DNA from: Candidatus Dormiibacterota bacterium
GTDB taxonomy: Bacteria; Chloroflexota; Dormibacteria; UBA8260; Bog-877
DNA length: 18,835 nt
Assembly (NCBI GenBank): GCA_003164475.1
Contig: PLTL01000100.1
Span: 1-18,835, forward strand
Reading direction: 5' to 3'
Made by a program: the position numbers and the translations under genes. This document shows positions 7,493-15,058 of the stretch, piece after piece; position 1 is the first letter of the stretch, and each line of letters starts with the position of its first letter. The notes beneath the pieces were generated by a model. It did not search any database. It worked only from the letters and a program-made list of their open reading frames with translations, and was not told where the DNA came from.

Positions 7493-8275
7493 TCAGGTCA
7501 TCACCCCAACCGGCTGCCGCCCTCTCTCCTCGTCCACGTCGATGCGGCTGACGCTGAGGTAGGCGACCAGGAGCGCGATCACAACGCTCAGGCTCAGGCT
7601 GACCGTTCCCCGACCCCAATCGCGGCCGCCGAGTGCGTGGGGCACCCCCATCCAGTCGGCGAACGACGCCCCCAGGGGTCGGGTGATGATGTAGGCGAAC
7701 CAGAACGCCGCCACCGCATTGAGGTGAGCGAAGCGGTGGGCGAGCGCGGGCACGGCAATCACGACCGCGAAAAGGATCCCGGACGCCAGAAAGCCCAGGT
7801 GAAAGGTGTACGCGGTGAGGTCGCCGGCCGCCGTGCCCAGGGCGAAGGTGGCACACACGGTGGCCCAGTAGAAGAGTTCGCGGCGCAGGGTGCTGATGTG
7901 GTGGATCGAGAGCGTCCCCTCCGTCAGATACCAAGCAGCGAACACAACCACCAAGGTGACCGCGAAGCCCACCGTCGACACCGCGTACGGCACACCCAGC
8001 TGGATGTGCAGCGCGTCGGCGACCATGGTGCCGAAGATGGCGACCATCACCACCGCCAGCCAGTACACCCACGCGATGTAGCAGCGGACGCGCAGCTGGA
8101 GGATCAGGGCTGCGGCAAATGCGACGGCTCCCAAGCCGACGGCGAGATAGGGGTCGATCTGACGCACCGAGTAGTCCGAGGTCGCCTCGCCCATGGCGGT
8201 GGTCAGGATCTTGAGGATCCAGAAGTACGCCGTGATCTCCGGGACTTTCCTCAGCGCCCTGCGGTTAAGGCTCAT
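7493..8275 (-). CDS. COG4705-type polytopic membrane protein
   Basis: An integral membrane protein of about 260 aa with roughly eight helices, matching the family described as an uncharacterised membrane-anchored protein (COG4705). Characteristic segments are KVPEITAYFWILKILTTAMG near the N-terminus, AWYLTEGTLSIHHISTLRRE, FYWATVCATFALGTAAGDL and FAYIITRPLGASFADWMGVP. The family role is unknown; it is often found near stress or manganese/tellurium-related genes, so no glycan function is claimed. ATG 8275 is chosen because it puts the KVPEIT motif near residue 10; a GTG at 8293 is possible but has no spaced Shine-Dalgarno. It is convergent with the secreted protein gene. A broken, truncated paralogue is at 936-1380, with only a few tens of substitutions over ~440 bp. 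Confidence 0.85.
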   Translation of the reverse strand: MSLNRRALRKVPEITAYFWILKILTTAMGEATSDYSVRQIDPYLAVGLGAVAFAAALILQLRVRCYIAWVYWLAVVMVAIFGTMVADALHIQLGVPYAVSTVGFAVTLVVVFAAWYLTEGTLSIHHISTLRRELFYWATVCATFALGTAAGDLTAYTFHLGFLASGILFAVVIAVPALAHRFAHLNAVAAFWFAYIITRPLGASFADWMGVPHALGGRDWGRGTVSLSLSVVIALLVAYLSVSRIDVDEERGRQPVGVMT

Positions 8276-8301
8276 CGGGCGGGAAGCTACCACCCCTCGG
8301 C

Positions 8302-8720
8302 TTAGGCGCCGCTCCCGTCAGCCAGGTGGCGCTCCAGGTCCGCCAGACCCTGCGGCGACCCTATCTCGTAGAAGCGCTCGGTCACCTCGAACCCGGCGAG
8401 CTGACCCGCCGCGCTGAGATCTCGCATGAGATCGGCCAGATCAGCGACTTCGCCCGAGGCGATGCGATCGATGACAGCCGGACGAGAGAGGATGGCGAAC
8501 CCATAGTCGATCCACTCCATAAGCGCCCGCCATTCCTCGGGGCGGCCCTTGTCGTAGACGATCCATGCCCGGCTGAGCCGCCGACCCCGAGGATGAAGAG
8601 CCGCCCCGAACGCTCGCGCACGCGGGCCAGCCCCTCGGCGAGCCCCTCGACCGCCGCGACGTCCAGAGCCTCGACGATCCTCCGGGTCTCGGCGAGGTAC
8701 GTGTCGGTGAAGGTGTCCAT
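8302..8720 (-). pseudogene. Deletion fusion of gmhA-like isomerase start and hddC-like nucleotidyltransferase end
   Basis: Two gene ends are joined out of frame. From ATG 8720, which has GGGGAAGG upstream and lies four bases after the stop of the preceding GT2, the frame reads MDTFTDTYLAETRRIVEALD and then FILGVGGSAGH. This is the N-terminus of a GmhA/DiaA-type SIS-domain sedoheptulose-phosphate isomerase, including its Gly-Gly-Ser-Ala-Gly-His loop. At about 8562-8568 homology switches to another frame, WIVYDKGRPEEWRALMEWID, YGFAILSR and ERFYEIGSPQGLADLERHL. This is the C-terminal part of an HddC-like NDP-sugar pyrophosphorylase. In ADP/GDP-heptose operons these genes are neighbours, so the simplest explanation is one deletion removing the rest of the isomerase and the start of the nucleotidyltransferase. 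Neither fragment holds a full active site. Confidence 0.8.
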
Positions 8721-8724
8721 CACA

Positions 8725-9858
8725 TCAGGCACCTTCCCCACCATACCGTGGCCCGGTGGGATGCATGGTCGTCAGCACCTGGTCGACCCATCCGATCCTC
8801 ACCCCAGCCTCCAACATTCGGCGGCAGCGGTTCCAGTCCTCAACCTCGTCGAGCATCCACGCGCGCGGGTCGGCCTCGAAGAAGCGCAGGTCCGTCATAT
8901 AGATAGTGGCTTGGAAACAGAACTGGCCGAGTTCCGGGGGGTACCGACCGAGGATCGGTTCATGGTACGGAGCCGTCGAGGCAAACCTGCTGCAAACCAT
9001 CTCGAAGCGCCCTTCTCGTGCCGCTCCGAGGAGGACGGCAATGTGCTCAGGAGAGAACTCGTCGTCGTCGTCTAGGGGCGCGATCCAGCGCCCGCGAGCC
9101 AGCTCTGCAGCGAGGTTCCTGGGGGGGACTCCGGCCACCATCCACCGCTGCGCGGGGTCGGAAGGGGAGACGCTGCGGTGCGGCAAGTTCACGAAGCGTA
9201 TTCGGGGATCGTCAAGAAGCGCGATTCGCTCTGCCGTGTCGTCAGTGCACCCATCACCGACGATAACGACTTCGAAGTGTTGGTACGACTGAGACAGGAC
9301 CGATGGGATGGAGCGTTCAAGAAGGAGATCGGCTCGATTGTAGGTGGGCATGCAGACCGTTACCAGAGGTTCGTTCTCCTCAAACACGGATGCATACGAG
9401 GGAAGAGTTCTCACACTCACCAGACGCTCCCGCAACTCGGGGATGCGGTCGAGCAGCCCGCCGGCGATGCGCTTCGTCTCGAGCTGGCCGCTGAGGAGCC
9501 GTCGCGCGTCGTCGCGCGACTCCGCGATCCGATCCCGAAGCCAGGTCACATCACCCCGCGAGGCAGCGCTTTCCGCCTGCAACGCCGCGAGAGACTGGTG
9601 CGCCGCTCCCAGAGACTGGTGCGCAGTCGCGAGAGACTGGTGCACCGTAGCGTAAGAATCGTCCAACTGTCCGGCAATCCTTCGGAGGCCCGAGCGAGCC
9701 TCGTCCTGGAAACCCTGTAGCTGCGCCAGCAACTCCCGCAGGGTTGCGTCGATCTCGTCAAACCGCTGATCGACCACCGAGTGCATGGTGCGCTCGACCC
9801 CCGACGCAACGGCACGGCGGCAGGAGCGGGGGACGAACCGACCAAGTCCTATGGGCAT
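8725..9858 (-). CDS. GT2 glycosyltransferase with long N-terminal coiled coil
   Basis: About 377 aa. The N-terminal ~145 residues are Gln/Ala/Leu/Arg-rich heptads predicted to form a coiled coil, including three consecutive seven-residue units HQSLATA, HQSLGAA and HQSLAAL (residues ~73-93). From ~165 a GT2 catalytic domain follows, with PLVTVCMPTYNRADLL, nucleotide-binding GDGCTDDTAERI, and the metal-binding LDDDDEFSPEH (~262-272). A C-terminal VEDWNRCRRM fits the catalytic-base region. GTG 9861 directly precedes ATG 9858, which is taken as the start; no strong Shine-Dalgarno is visible. The stop lies four bases before the isomerase remnant, so both shared one transcript. The coiled coil probably mediates oligomerisation or assembly with other transferases. 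The sugar specificity is unknown. Confidence 0.88.
   Translation of the reverse strand: MPIGLGRFVPRSCRRAVASGVERTMHSVVDQRFDEIDATLRELLAQLQGFQDEARSGLRRIAGQLDDSYATVHQSLATAHQSLGAAHQSLAALQAESAASRGDVTWLRDRIAESRDDARRLLSGQLETKRIAGGLLDRIPELRERLVSVRTLPSYASVFEENEPLVTVCMPTYNRADLLLERSIPSVLSQSYQHFEVVIVGDGCTDDTAERIALLDDPRIRFVNLPHRSVSPSDPAQRWMVAGVPPRNLAAELARGRWIAPLDDDDEFSPEHIAVLLGAAREGRFEMVCSRFASTAPYHEPILGRYPPELGQFCFQATIYMTDLRFFEADPRAWMLDEVEDWNRCRRMLEAGVRIGWVDQVLTTMHPTGPRYGGEGA
9580..9642 (-). repeat. 21-bp tandem repeat inside the coiled-coil coding region
   Basis: Three copies of the core agagactggtgc (plus-strand reading) recur every 21 bp, starting near 9590, 9611 and 9632. They encode the repeated heptad HQSLxxA. 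The exact 21-bp period preserves the heptad register, so copy number could change without frameshifting. Confidence 0.85.
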
Positions 9859-10010
9859 CACGCGATCTTACAACGGGCATGACGACGGGAAGCCCTCCCC
9901 TGTAACCTCTGGCCCAGGTTCCTTCCGGCTCGGTATGACCCATGCAGGACGGTGACCTGTCGTCGGTGGGCCAACCACCTTCGAGCCGTCGGGTCCGGAC
10001 GGCGGACTCG

Positions 10011-10039
10011 GCCGGCCCCTCGCGACGGCAGGGGCCGGC
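10011..10039. terminator. Strong GC hairpin, candidate terminator without U tract
   Basis: GCCGGCCCCT pairs perfectly with AGGGGCCGGC around a 9-nt loop. It lies about 87 bp after the minus-strand stop of the membrane protein gene at 10126 and before the next minus-strand gene. No T run follows on either strand. High-GC bacteria do use such tailless hairpins, so a terminator or transcript-stabilising role is plausible but inferred. The rest of the 9862-10125 gap holds nothing recognised. Confidence 0.4.
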
Positions 10040-10125
10040 GCGCAGACGTCGATGGTGATTGGCGTTTCTACACTTGGTGTCAAGGCAGAGGCGGCGTGAA
10101 AAGTCGCCCATCCCGATTTGTCGCC

Positions 10126-12207
10126 TCAAGGCCGGGGATAGTCAACGACCCGCCCGGTCAACCCCCCAACCCCGCCACCCACGGCCGTCCCCATGGCCGT
10201 CGTCACCCCCACATCCCCAGCCGACGGATCAGGGCTCGGACACGGGGTGCTCGAACCCACGTCGCCGTACTGGTCGACCGTCGAACATCCTCCGTTGCCG
10301 TCGACGACGACCGGGTGCACGATGGCAAGCGAGTGTATGCATAGTCCTAGCCCAACCCGTAAACCGCTCATTTGCAGGCTAATCGCGCTAACACCGTCCA
10401 GAGAGAATAGAGCGGTGTGGGATCCCTGCAATATCCGCGCCACGTCTCCGTTGATAGTGTAGGAATCCTGGTTCACTGTGGTGAAACGCACGGTGGTGGC
10501 CCTCGCTGACGTGTAGGTTAACTCAGCCATCAGGGTTGCTCCCGCCACGGGCGTCGTCGCCGTCAGGCGAAGCAGCGCTTCGGACGATTCCGAAGTGAAG
10601 CACAAATCCCCCGCCGCTCTCGACAACGTCCCCCCCGTCGCCCAGATCGCCGCGTTGCCACCGGCAGTCACTAGGTCGGTATCCGTCACCAAGACGGCAG
10701 ATCTAACGAATCCGGACGAGTCGATGACGACCGGAGACGCCCCGACATCCAACGCTCCGACGCTAATGCTCGGGTCGATCAGTGGAAGGACGTTTGTTAG
10801 CCGATTGTAAGGGGCTATGAAAAGTGCGGCCACAGTTACCGATGCGTCCAAAGGCATGACGCTAAGTTTCCCCGTTGACAGCTCCGCAGTCTCCGCCCGA
10901 AGATTGGTGAAGTACTCGGCCGCACTCGCGCGCTGCGTGAGGACCCCCCCGGCATTCAGGCTGACCACCCCGTCCACAGATGATGCCACGAGCAGTACTG
11001 CCACACCCACTGCCGCCCATCCCCTGGCACGGGCCCACCAACCCGCCCACTGGCTGGGCAGCACAACCAGCCCCATCGCCGCCGCCGAAAGGGGTAGCAC
11101 CCACACCATGTACTGGACGTCAGCGGCTAACACGTGCTCCGGATAGATACCCAGGCGCCCCACGCCAAGAAAACCGTAGAAGGCGCAAAACACACCTCCG
11201 AAGAGGATGAGTGCCCAGCAATTCCGCCGCTCGACCACGATCGCCCCACCAGCCGCTACCAACGAAAGCACGCCCACGACGACCGCTGCCAGCTTGGAGA
11301 CCCCGTCGAACCGCCAGAAGCCCACCAGAGCGGGGACGAACCAGCGGGTGTAGGTGACCGCGATGAGCCGCAAAGACGGTCCGATCCCTCCTGACGGGTA
11401 GGGTTGGTAGTAGAACTTCGCGATGAATAGGGCGCCGGCGACCGATATCGCGAGAAGCGCGCCGTACGAGTAGCGCTGCTGCCAGACGCCTCTGACCGCC
11501 TGTCCCCATGTACCCCTGCAACCGATGAGCCCCGCGTCGATCGCCACCAGGAAGAGGGGTGTGAAGAGGGTACGCTCGCTGATCAGCGCACCACCAATCG
11601 AGAAGACGAAGGTCATGACGTGCCACCTCAGCGAGTGCAGCCTGACGGCTCGCAGATGCGCGGCCACGATCGCGAGCACGAAAACGCAGGCCGTGGGGAT
11701 GTAGATGGACTGGCCCCAGTAGGATGTGATCGTAAGAACCGGCAGGCACGTGCCAACCACACCCACGGCGACTGCACGCCGCAAGTCAGACGCTCCCAAC
11801 TCCTTCAGAGCCCAGTTGAGTGTCAACAACATGGTCAGAAGCACTATTCCGGCAATCACCATGCCCACGAGGTTGTTGAGAGGGCTGATCCACAGCTCCA
11901 GGGTGTAGAAGAGGTGGTCGAGCGGCGAGAACTCCTCGTACACGCTGTAACCCAGGTACTGCCACGTCAAACCGAGGTGCCGAGCGAGGCCGAACAGAAC
12001 CAGATCGTCGTCGAAATACGCGAAACGCGACCAGACGAAGGCGACCCAGTACGTCATCACAGCGATGAGTGTCAAGGCCATGGGGCTCCGCGCTCCGAGC
12101 TCGCGCGCCCGCCGTCCAGAGCCGACTAGCCATCCATTCGACCGCCGCCTGGGCCGGAGTGCGGAAACCCGATCGGGCGACGCAGGATCCGACACTGACG
12201 AGCTCAT
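10126..12207 (-). CDS. GT-C-like polytopic membrane protein with large C-terminal soluble domain
   Basis: 693 aa. A basic cytoplasmic N-terminus is followed by about ten hydrophobic helices, the first at ~43-60 (MALTLIAVMTYWVAFVWS). The first outer loop holds RFAYFDDDLVLFGLARHLG with acidic Asp66-68, then YEEFSPLDHLFYTLE. An acidic motif in loop 1 is the signature site of GT-C lipid-dependent glycosyltransferases. From ~425 a soluble domain of ~265 residues, rich in beta-type Thr/Val/Ser strands (LLRLTATTPVAGATLMAELT), resembles a carbohydrate-binding beta sandwich, followed by a low-complexity Gly/Val tail. The ATG overlaps the acyltransferase stop as ATGA, so the two are translationally coupled. 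It is the last gene of the minus-strand operon. It could instead be a transport or assembly factor; no family name can be given with certainty. Confidence 0.72.
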   Translation of the reverse strand: MSSSVSDPASPDRVSALRPRRRSNGWLVGSGRRARELGARSPMALTLIAVMTYWVAFVWSRFAYFDDDLVLFGLARHLGLTWQYLGYSVYEEFSPLDHLFYTLELWISPLNNLVGMVIAGIVLLTMLLTLNWALKELGASDLRRAVAVGVVGTCLPVLTITSYWGQSIYIPTACVFVLAIVAAHLRAVRLHSLRWHVMTFVFSIGGALISERTLFTPLFLVAIDAGLIGCRGTWGQAVRGVWQQRYSYGALLAISVAGALFIAKFYYQPYPSGGIGPSLRLIAVTYTRWFVPALVGFWRFDGVSKLAAVVVGVLSLVAAGGAIVVERRNCWALILFGGVFCAFYGFLGVGRLGIYPEHVLAADVQYMVWVLPLSAAAMGLVVLPSQWAGWWARARGWAAVGVAVLLVASSVDGVVSLNAGGVLTQRASAAEYFTNLRAETAELSTGKLSVMPLDASVTVAALFIAPYNRLTNVLPLIDPSISVGALDVGASPVVIDSSGFVRSAVLVTDTDLVTAGGNAAIWATGGTLSRAAGDLCFTSESSEALLRLTATTPVAGATLMAELTYTSARATTVRFTTVNQDSYTINGDVARILQGSHTALFSLDGVSAISLQMSGLRVGLGLCIHSLAIVHPVVVDGNGGCSTVDQYGDVGSSTPCPSPDPSAGDVGVTTAMGTAVGGGVGGLTGRVVDYPRP

Positions 12208-13460
12208 GCTTCTGATCCGGCTGCTGCGGCAGGGACCTCGCCCTTCGGCTGCGGTCCGCGCACCGACCGACCCAACCGACGCCCATACCGCCGCCCCGGG
12301 AGTTCGATGAAACGGTAGCTCACATCAGCCAGCACCACGGATATGACGCCGATGGCGAGTAGGCGGAGCGGGAGGTTGCTGAGGTCCGGAGGGCTTAGTT
12401 CTGCACCCATCCCGTACACACTCAGGATAACCGGAAAATGCCAAAGATACAGGCCGTAACTCCGTTCCCCAACCCACACTGCACCCCTCATGGGCGGCCC
12501 GAGTCGGGCCACGACAGGCCGTGAGGCGTAAACGAAGACCGGTAGCGCCAACACGCCAATCGCCAGGTCGAAACCTGTGAACCAGATCCAGTGATTGTAC
12601 TCCGAGGCTCGACTGACCCCTAAGAGTATGAGGATGCTTGGCACCAAGAGCACCAACACAACCGCGAGGCTCGGCTTACGCTTGGACCGCTGCACGAGCA
12701 GCCGAAGCCGCGTATACAACACTATCCTGCGCGCGAACATGCCAAGTACGAAGAGGGGCAGGACCCCGAGAAACTGATGCACAAGGAACAGCCTCTCGAT
12801 ACCCATCCCCGGGCCAGGCAGCGACCCCCAGTACCAGTCCGCCAGCGGCCCGCCGGCCAGTGAGATATAGAGGCGATACCCAAGGCCGAGGCCTGCCAGG
12901 CCAAGCGCCCCACGGATCGGCCAACGACCGATCACCCACGCGAGGAACGGCATCGTCAGGTAGAGAAGCATTTCGATCGTCAACGTCCAGATCGACCCGT
13001 CAACGTTGAGGTTGCTCGCCGTGCCCGGAAAGAGCCACTGGGTGAGCGTGGCATTGGCAAGCACCTGTTGGAGGCCAAGCCCGCTGAATAGCTCTGAGTG
13101 CGGCGCGTAAAAGAGAAACACGATCCCGACTACGACGTAATACAGCGGCGCGATGCGGAAGAACCTGCGAACGTAGAATTCGCGAATCGACGGTCGTCGG
13201 TCCTTCCTCCAGAAGTAGTCACAGAGCAGGTAACCGGAAAGGAGGAAGAAGACGTCGACCCCCCACGTGCCCAGGCCCTGGACTAGTCCGAACCCGACCT
13301 GTGGGTTGCCGTCGGCGAGAGCCCAGCAGTGATCGATGACAACGCCCACGGCAGCGATCCCGCGTAGCGCCTCGATGACTGGGAACCAGTCGCGGTCGGC
13401 GGCGGCCGACCCGTGCGTGGCTAGAGTTGTCGGCGAATCAACGCCTTCAGGGGTTGTCAC
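12204..13460 (-). CDS. Acyltransferase family 3 (OafA/YrhL-like O-acyltransferase)
   Basis: 418 aa, about ten membrane helices, expected to O-acylate (typically O-acetylate) a surface polysaccharide sugar. The N-terminal family signature VIEALRGIAAVGVVIDH (28-44) carries the conserved His44. GVDVFFLLSGYLLCDYF (67-83) and REFYVRRFFRIAPLYY (93-108) follow, and SYGLYLWHFPVI lies near the C-terminus. Length and motif order match the membrane-only subclass with no SGNH domain; the C-terminus is a short Arg/Pro-rich tail. The start is GTG with no strong Shine-Dalgarno. The gene follows the GT2 at 13542 by 81 bp and overlaps the next gene by four bases (ATGA). Context supports modification of the glycan built by the neighbouring transferases. 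The acyl group and sugar are not determinable. Confidence 0.92.
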   Translation of the reverse strand: MTTPEGVDSPTTLATHGSAAADRDWFPVIEALRGIAAVGVVIDHCWALADGNPQVGFGLVQGLGTWGVDVFFLLSGYLLCDYFWRKDRRPSIREFYVRRFFRIAPLYYVVVGIVFLFYAPHSELFSGLGLQQVLANATLTQWLFPGTASNLNVDGSIWTLTIEMLLYLTMPFLAWVIGRWPIRGALGLAGLGLGYRLYISLAGGPLADWYWGSLPGPGMGIERLFLVHQFLGVLPLFVLGMFARRIVLYTRLRLLVQRSKRKPSLAVVLVLLVPSILILLGVSRASEYNHWIWFTGFDLAIGVLALPVFVYASRPVVARLGPPMRGAVWVGERSYGLYLWHFPVILSVYGMGAELSPPDLSNLPLRLLAIGVISVVLADVSYRFIELPGRRYGRRLGRSVRGPQPKGEVPAAAAGSEA

Positions 13461-13541
13461 CCCAAACGCGGCCGAATACGACTACCTCGCGGCCCAGGCG
13501 TGGCCTGGCTTCCGCGCCCACCGCCCGGGCCCGGCGCGCCC

Positions 13542-14696
13542 TCAAACTCTCGGCGGATAACCAACTTCGTCCGCTGCCAGAGGCGCCTGCACTGGTGTCC
13601 CGTGACCCCATCGCAGAATGCGCCGATCAAACAGGCGAATTGCCGTGGGCTCCACGCCGATCTGGCCGATGACTGAGCCTATGGGGTCCTCTGTTCCCAG
13701 ATCGAGCTCGGCGGTAAACCCCTTGAACAGGGCGAATGCGCGAAGCCTGCCTTCAACCTTCTCGATCGAGATCCGCGCGAGGTCGCTCCCAGCCTCACCA
13801 CCTCGAATATGGCCGACGGTAACCTCATACCCATGCTGCCGAGCACCTTCCAGTGCAATCCGGTGCAGCGCCGCCTGCCTCATGATTCCCGGGGACGTCG
13901 CACTCTGGTATGCCGACACTTCCGATCGGAAGTTTGGGTAGCGCATATCGACGATGCGCTCGTTAGCTGGCACCCCGGTGTGCCTGTTCTCAACAAGCCC
14001 TGCCGCCACGCTCGATCCCCCGCCTTGATGGTAAACGAACGCGGACGGGGCGAGCGTGATCCGGTAACCGAGCGACTTGCTTCGCAGCGTCCAGTCCGTC
14101 TCCTCCGAGTATCCTCGACCGAACACCGGATCCATTAGCCCGACGCTGCGGAGCGCGGGCGTTGGGATGCAGATGCAGAAGGAGATCCCAGCAGGGATGT
14201 CGACCGCCTCGTCGCCAAACTCGGCGCCCAATTCGTCCGCGAGCCAGTCGACCATTCCCTGGTCGCTCAGGTACCGGTCCGGGTCGGAATTTGGCAGTGA
14301 ATAGATCGACACGTTGTTGGACCACGCGGTGACCGAGCCAATCGACGCGTCACTCGAGCACGCACCAACCAGTTGTGTCACGACGCGTCGTGAGAAGATC
14401 ACGTCCGAATTTGCAATGACAACGTAGTCGTAGCCACCTTGCAGAGCACGAAGCAGCCCGAGATTCACATTCCTCGGAATGCCAAGGTTCCGCGGAGAGC
14501 GATAGTACCCGATGCCCAGTTCCTCGCAGAGCAAACGGACGTCGCCGCTGAAGCCGGGCAGTGGGCTGGCGTCGTCCAGAACGAGGATGTCGATCGCACA
14601 AGCATCGTTGGACACACGCGCTGCCGAGCGCAGACATGACGGCACCAGCTCAGGCCCGTTGTACACGGTGATGGCGAGGAGGACTCTTGGCTCCAA
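13542..14696 (-). CDS. GT2 glycosyltransferase (rhamnosyltransferase-like)
   Basis: 384 aa. The GT-A core shows LLAITVYNGPELVPSCLRS (6-24), LVLDDASP (38-45), RNLGIPRNVNLGLLRA (69-84), and VIANSDVIFS (93-102) with an Asn-Ser-Asp in the DxD position. SVTAWSNNVSIYSLP (121-135) and GYSEETDWTLRSKSLGY (195-211), carrying the catalytic-base acidic pair, follow. This order is typical of WcaA/rhamnosyltransferase-type GT2 enzymes. From ~280 an extra C-terminal region of ~105 residues has beta-rich character and no recognised domain. The start is TTG, five bases after the stop of the coiled-coil gene, with GGAG upstream. With the rhamnose 4-epimerase-like gene in the same operon it probably transfers a deoxyhexose; this is inference. 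Confidence 0.88.
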   Translation of the reverse strand: MEPRVLLAITVYNGPELVPSCLRSAARVSNDACAIDILVLDDASPLPGFSGDVRLLCEELGIGYYRSPRNLGIPRNVNLGLLRALQGGYDYVVIANSDVIFSRRVVTQLVGACSSDASIGSVTAWSNNVSIYSLPNSDPDRYLSDQGMVDWLADELGAEFGDEAVDIPAGISFCICIPTPALRSVGLMDPVFGRGYSEETDWTLRSKSLGYRITLAPSAFVYHQGGGSSVAAGLVENRHTGVPANERIVDMRYPNFRSEVSAYQSATSPGIMRQAALHRIALEGARQHGYEVTVGHIRGGEAGSDLARISIEKVEGRLRAFALFKGFTAELDLGTEDPIGSVIGQIGVEPTAIRLFDRRILRWGHGTPVQAPLAADEVGYPPRV

Positions 14697-14701
14697 GGTA
14701 G

Positions 14702-15058
14702 CTACTCCATTCCGCGCAAGGCGCCCAGGATCCTCCAGTATCGGTTGGCGATCCGATACGCACGAGAGCTCAGGACCCGCTGATACCGAGCGCGCTGTTC
14801 CGCCATCTTCGCCTCCAACTGAGCCATTGCTGCCTGAGTGTCGACGCTCTCTTGCTGGGCAGACACCAGACGCTGGGTCAGATCGACGACGCGTGCATTG
14901 GCGATGTCCACGTCCTTCAGAGCTTGCTCCAGCGACAGCGCGTCCAGCGAGCCCGCGACATCGGTCAGCCCCAGGGCTGGAACGCCACTGGCCTGGCGCC
15001 TCTTGGCCACACCGGCCTTGGGAGATCCGGCCCCCGTCTCAAAGGCGTCGCTGCTCAT
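14702..15058 (-). CDS. Small coiled-coil protein with glycosyltransferase-type tail
   Basis: 118 aa with no catalytic motif. The middle (~38-95) is a heptad-like Ala/Leu/Gln/Glu/Arg stretch (LEQALKDVDIANARVVDLTQ, MAQLEAKMAEQRARYQ). The end reads SSRAYRIANRYWRILGALR. That S-x-x-Y-R-hydrophobic tail after a coiled coil is a recurring C-terminal ending of bacterial multidomain glycosyltransferases and methyltransferases. Here it occurs as a free-standing protein between two transferase genes. ATG 15058 overlaps the upstream stop as ATGA, and the next gene begins five bases after its stop, so it is tightly coupled on both sides. It may bridge the transferases or place them at the membrane through the basic, aromatic tail. 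This is inferred from position and composition only. Confidence 0.78.
   Translation of the reverse strand: MSSDAFETGAGSPKAGVAKRRQASGVPALGLTDVAGSLDALSLEQALKDVDIANARVVDLTQRLVSAQQESVDTQAAMAQLEAKMAEQRARYQRVLSSRAYRIANRYWRILGALRGME

Noticed and set aside
7343..8305. 320-codon plus-strand frame rich in His/Arg/Gly
   Set aside because: It is antisense to the intact COG4705 gene and the end of the secreted protein, and its composition is that of a shadow of a high-GC gene.
9580..9642. Short regular repeats as a CRISPR-like array
   Set aside because: The 21-bp period is in frame and encodes heptads of a coiled coil; there are no unique spacers.
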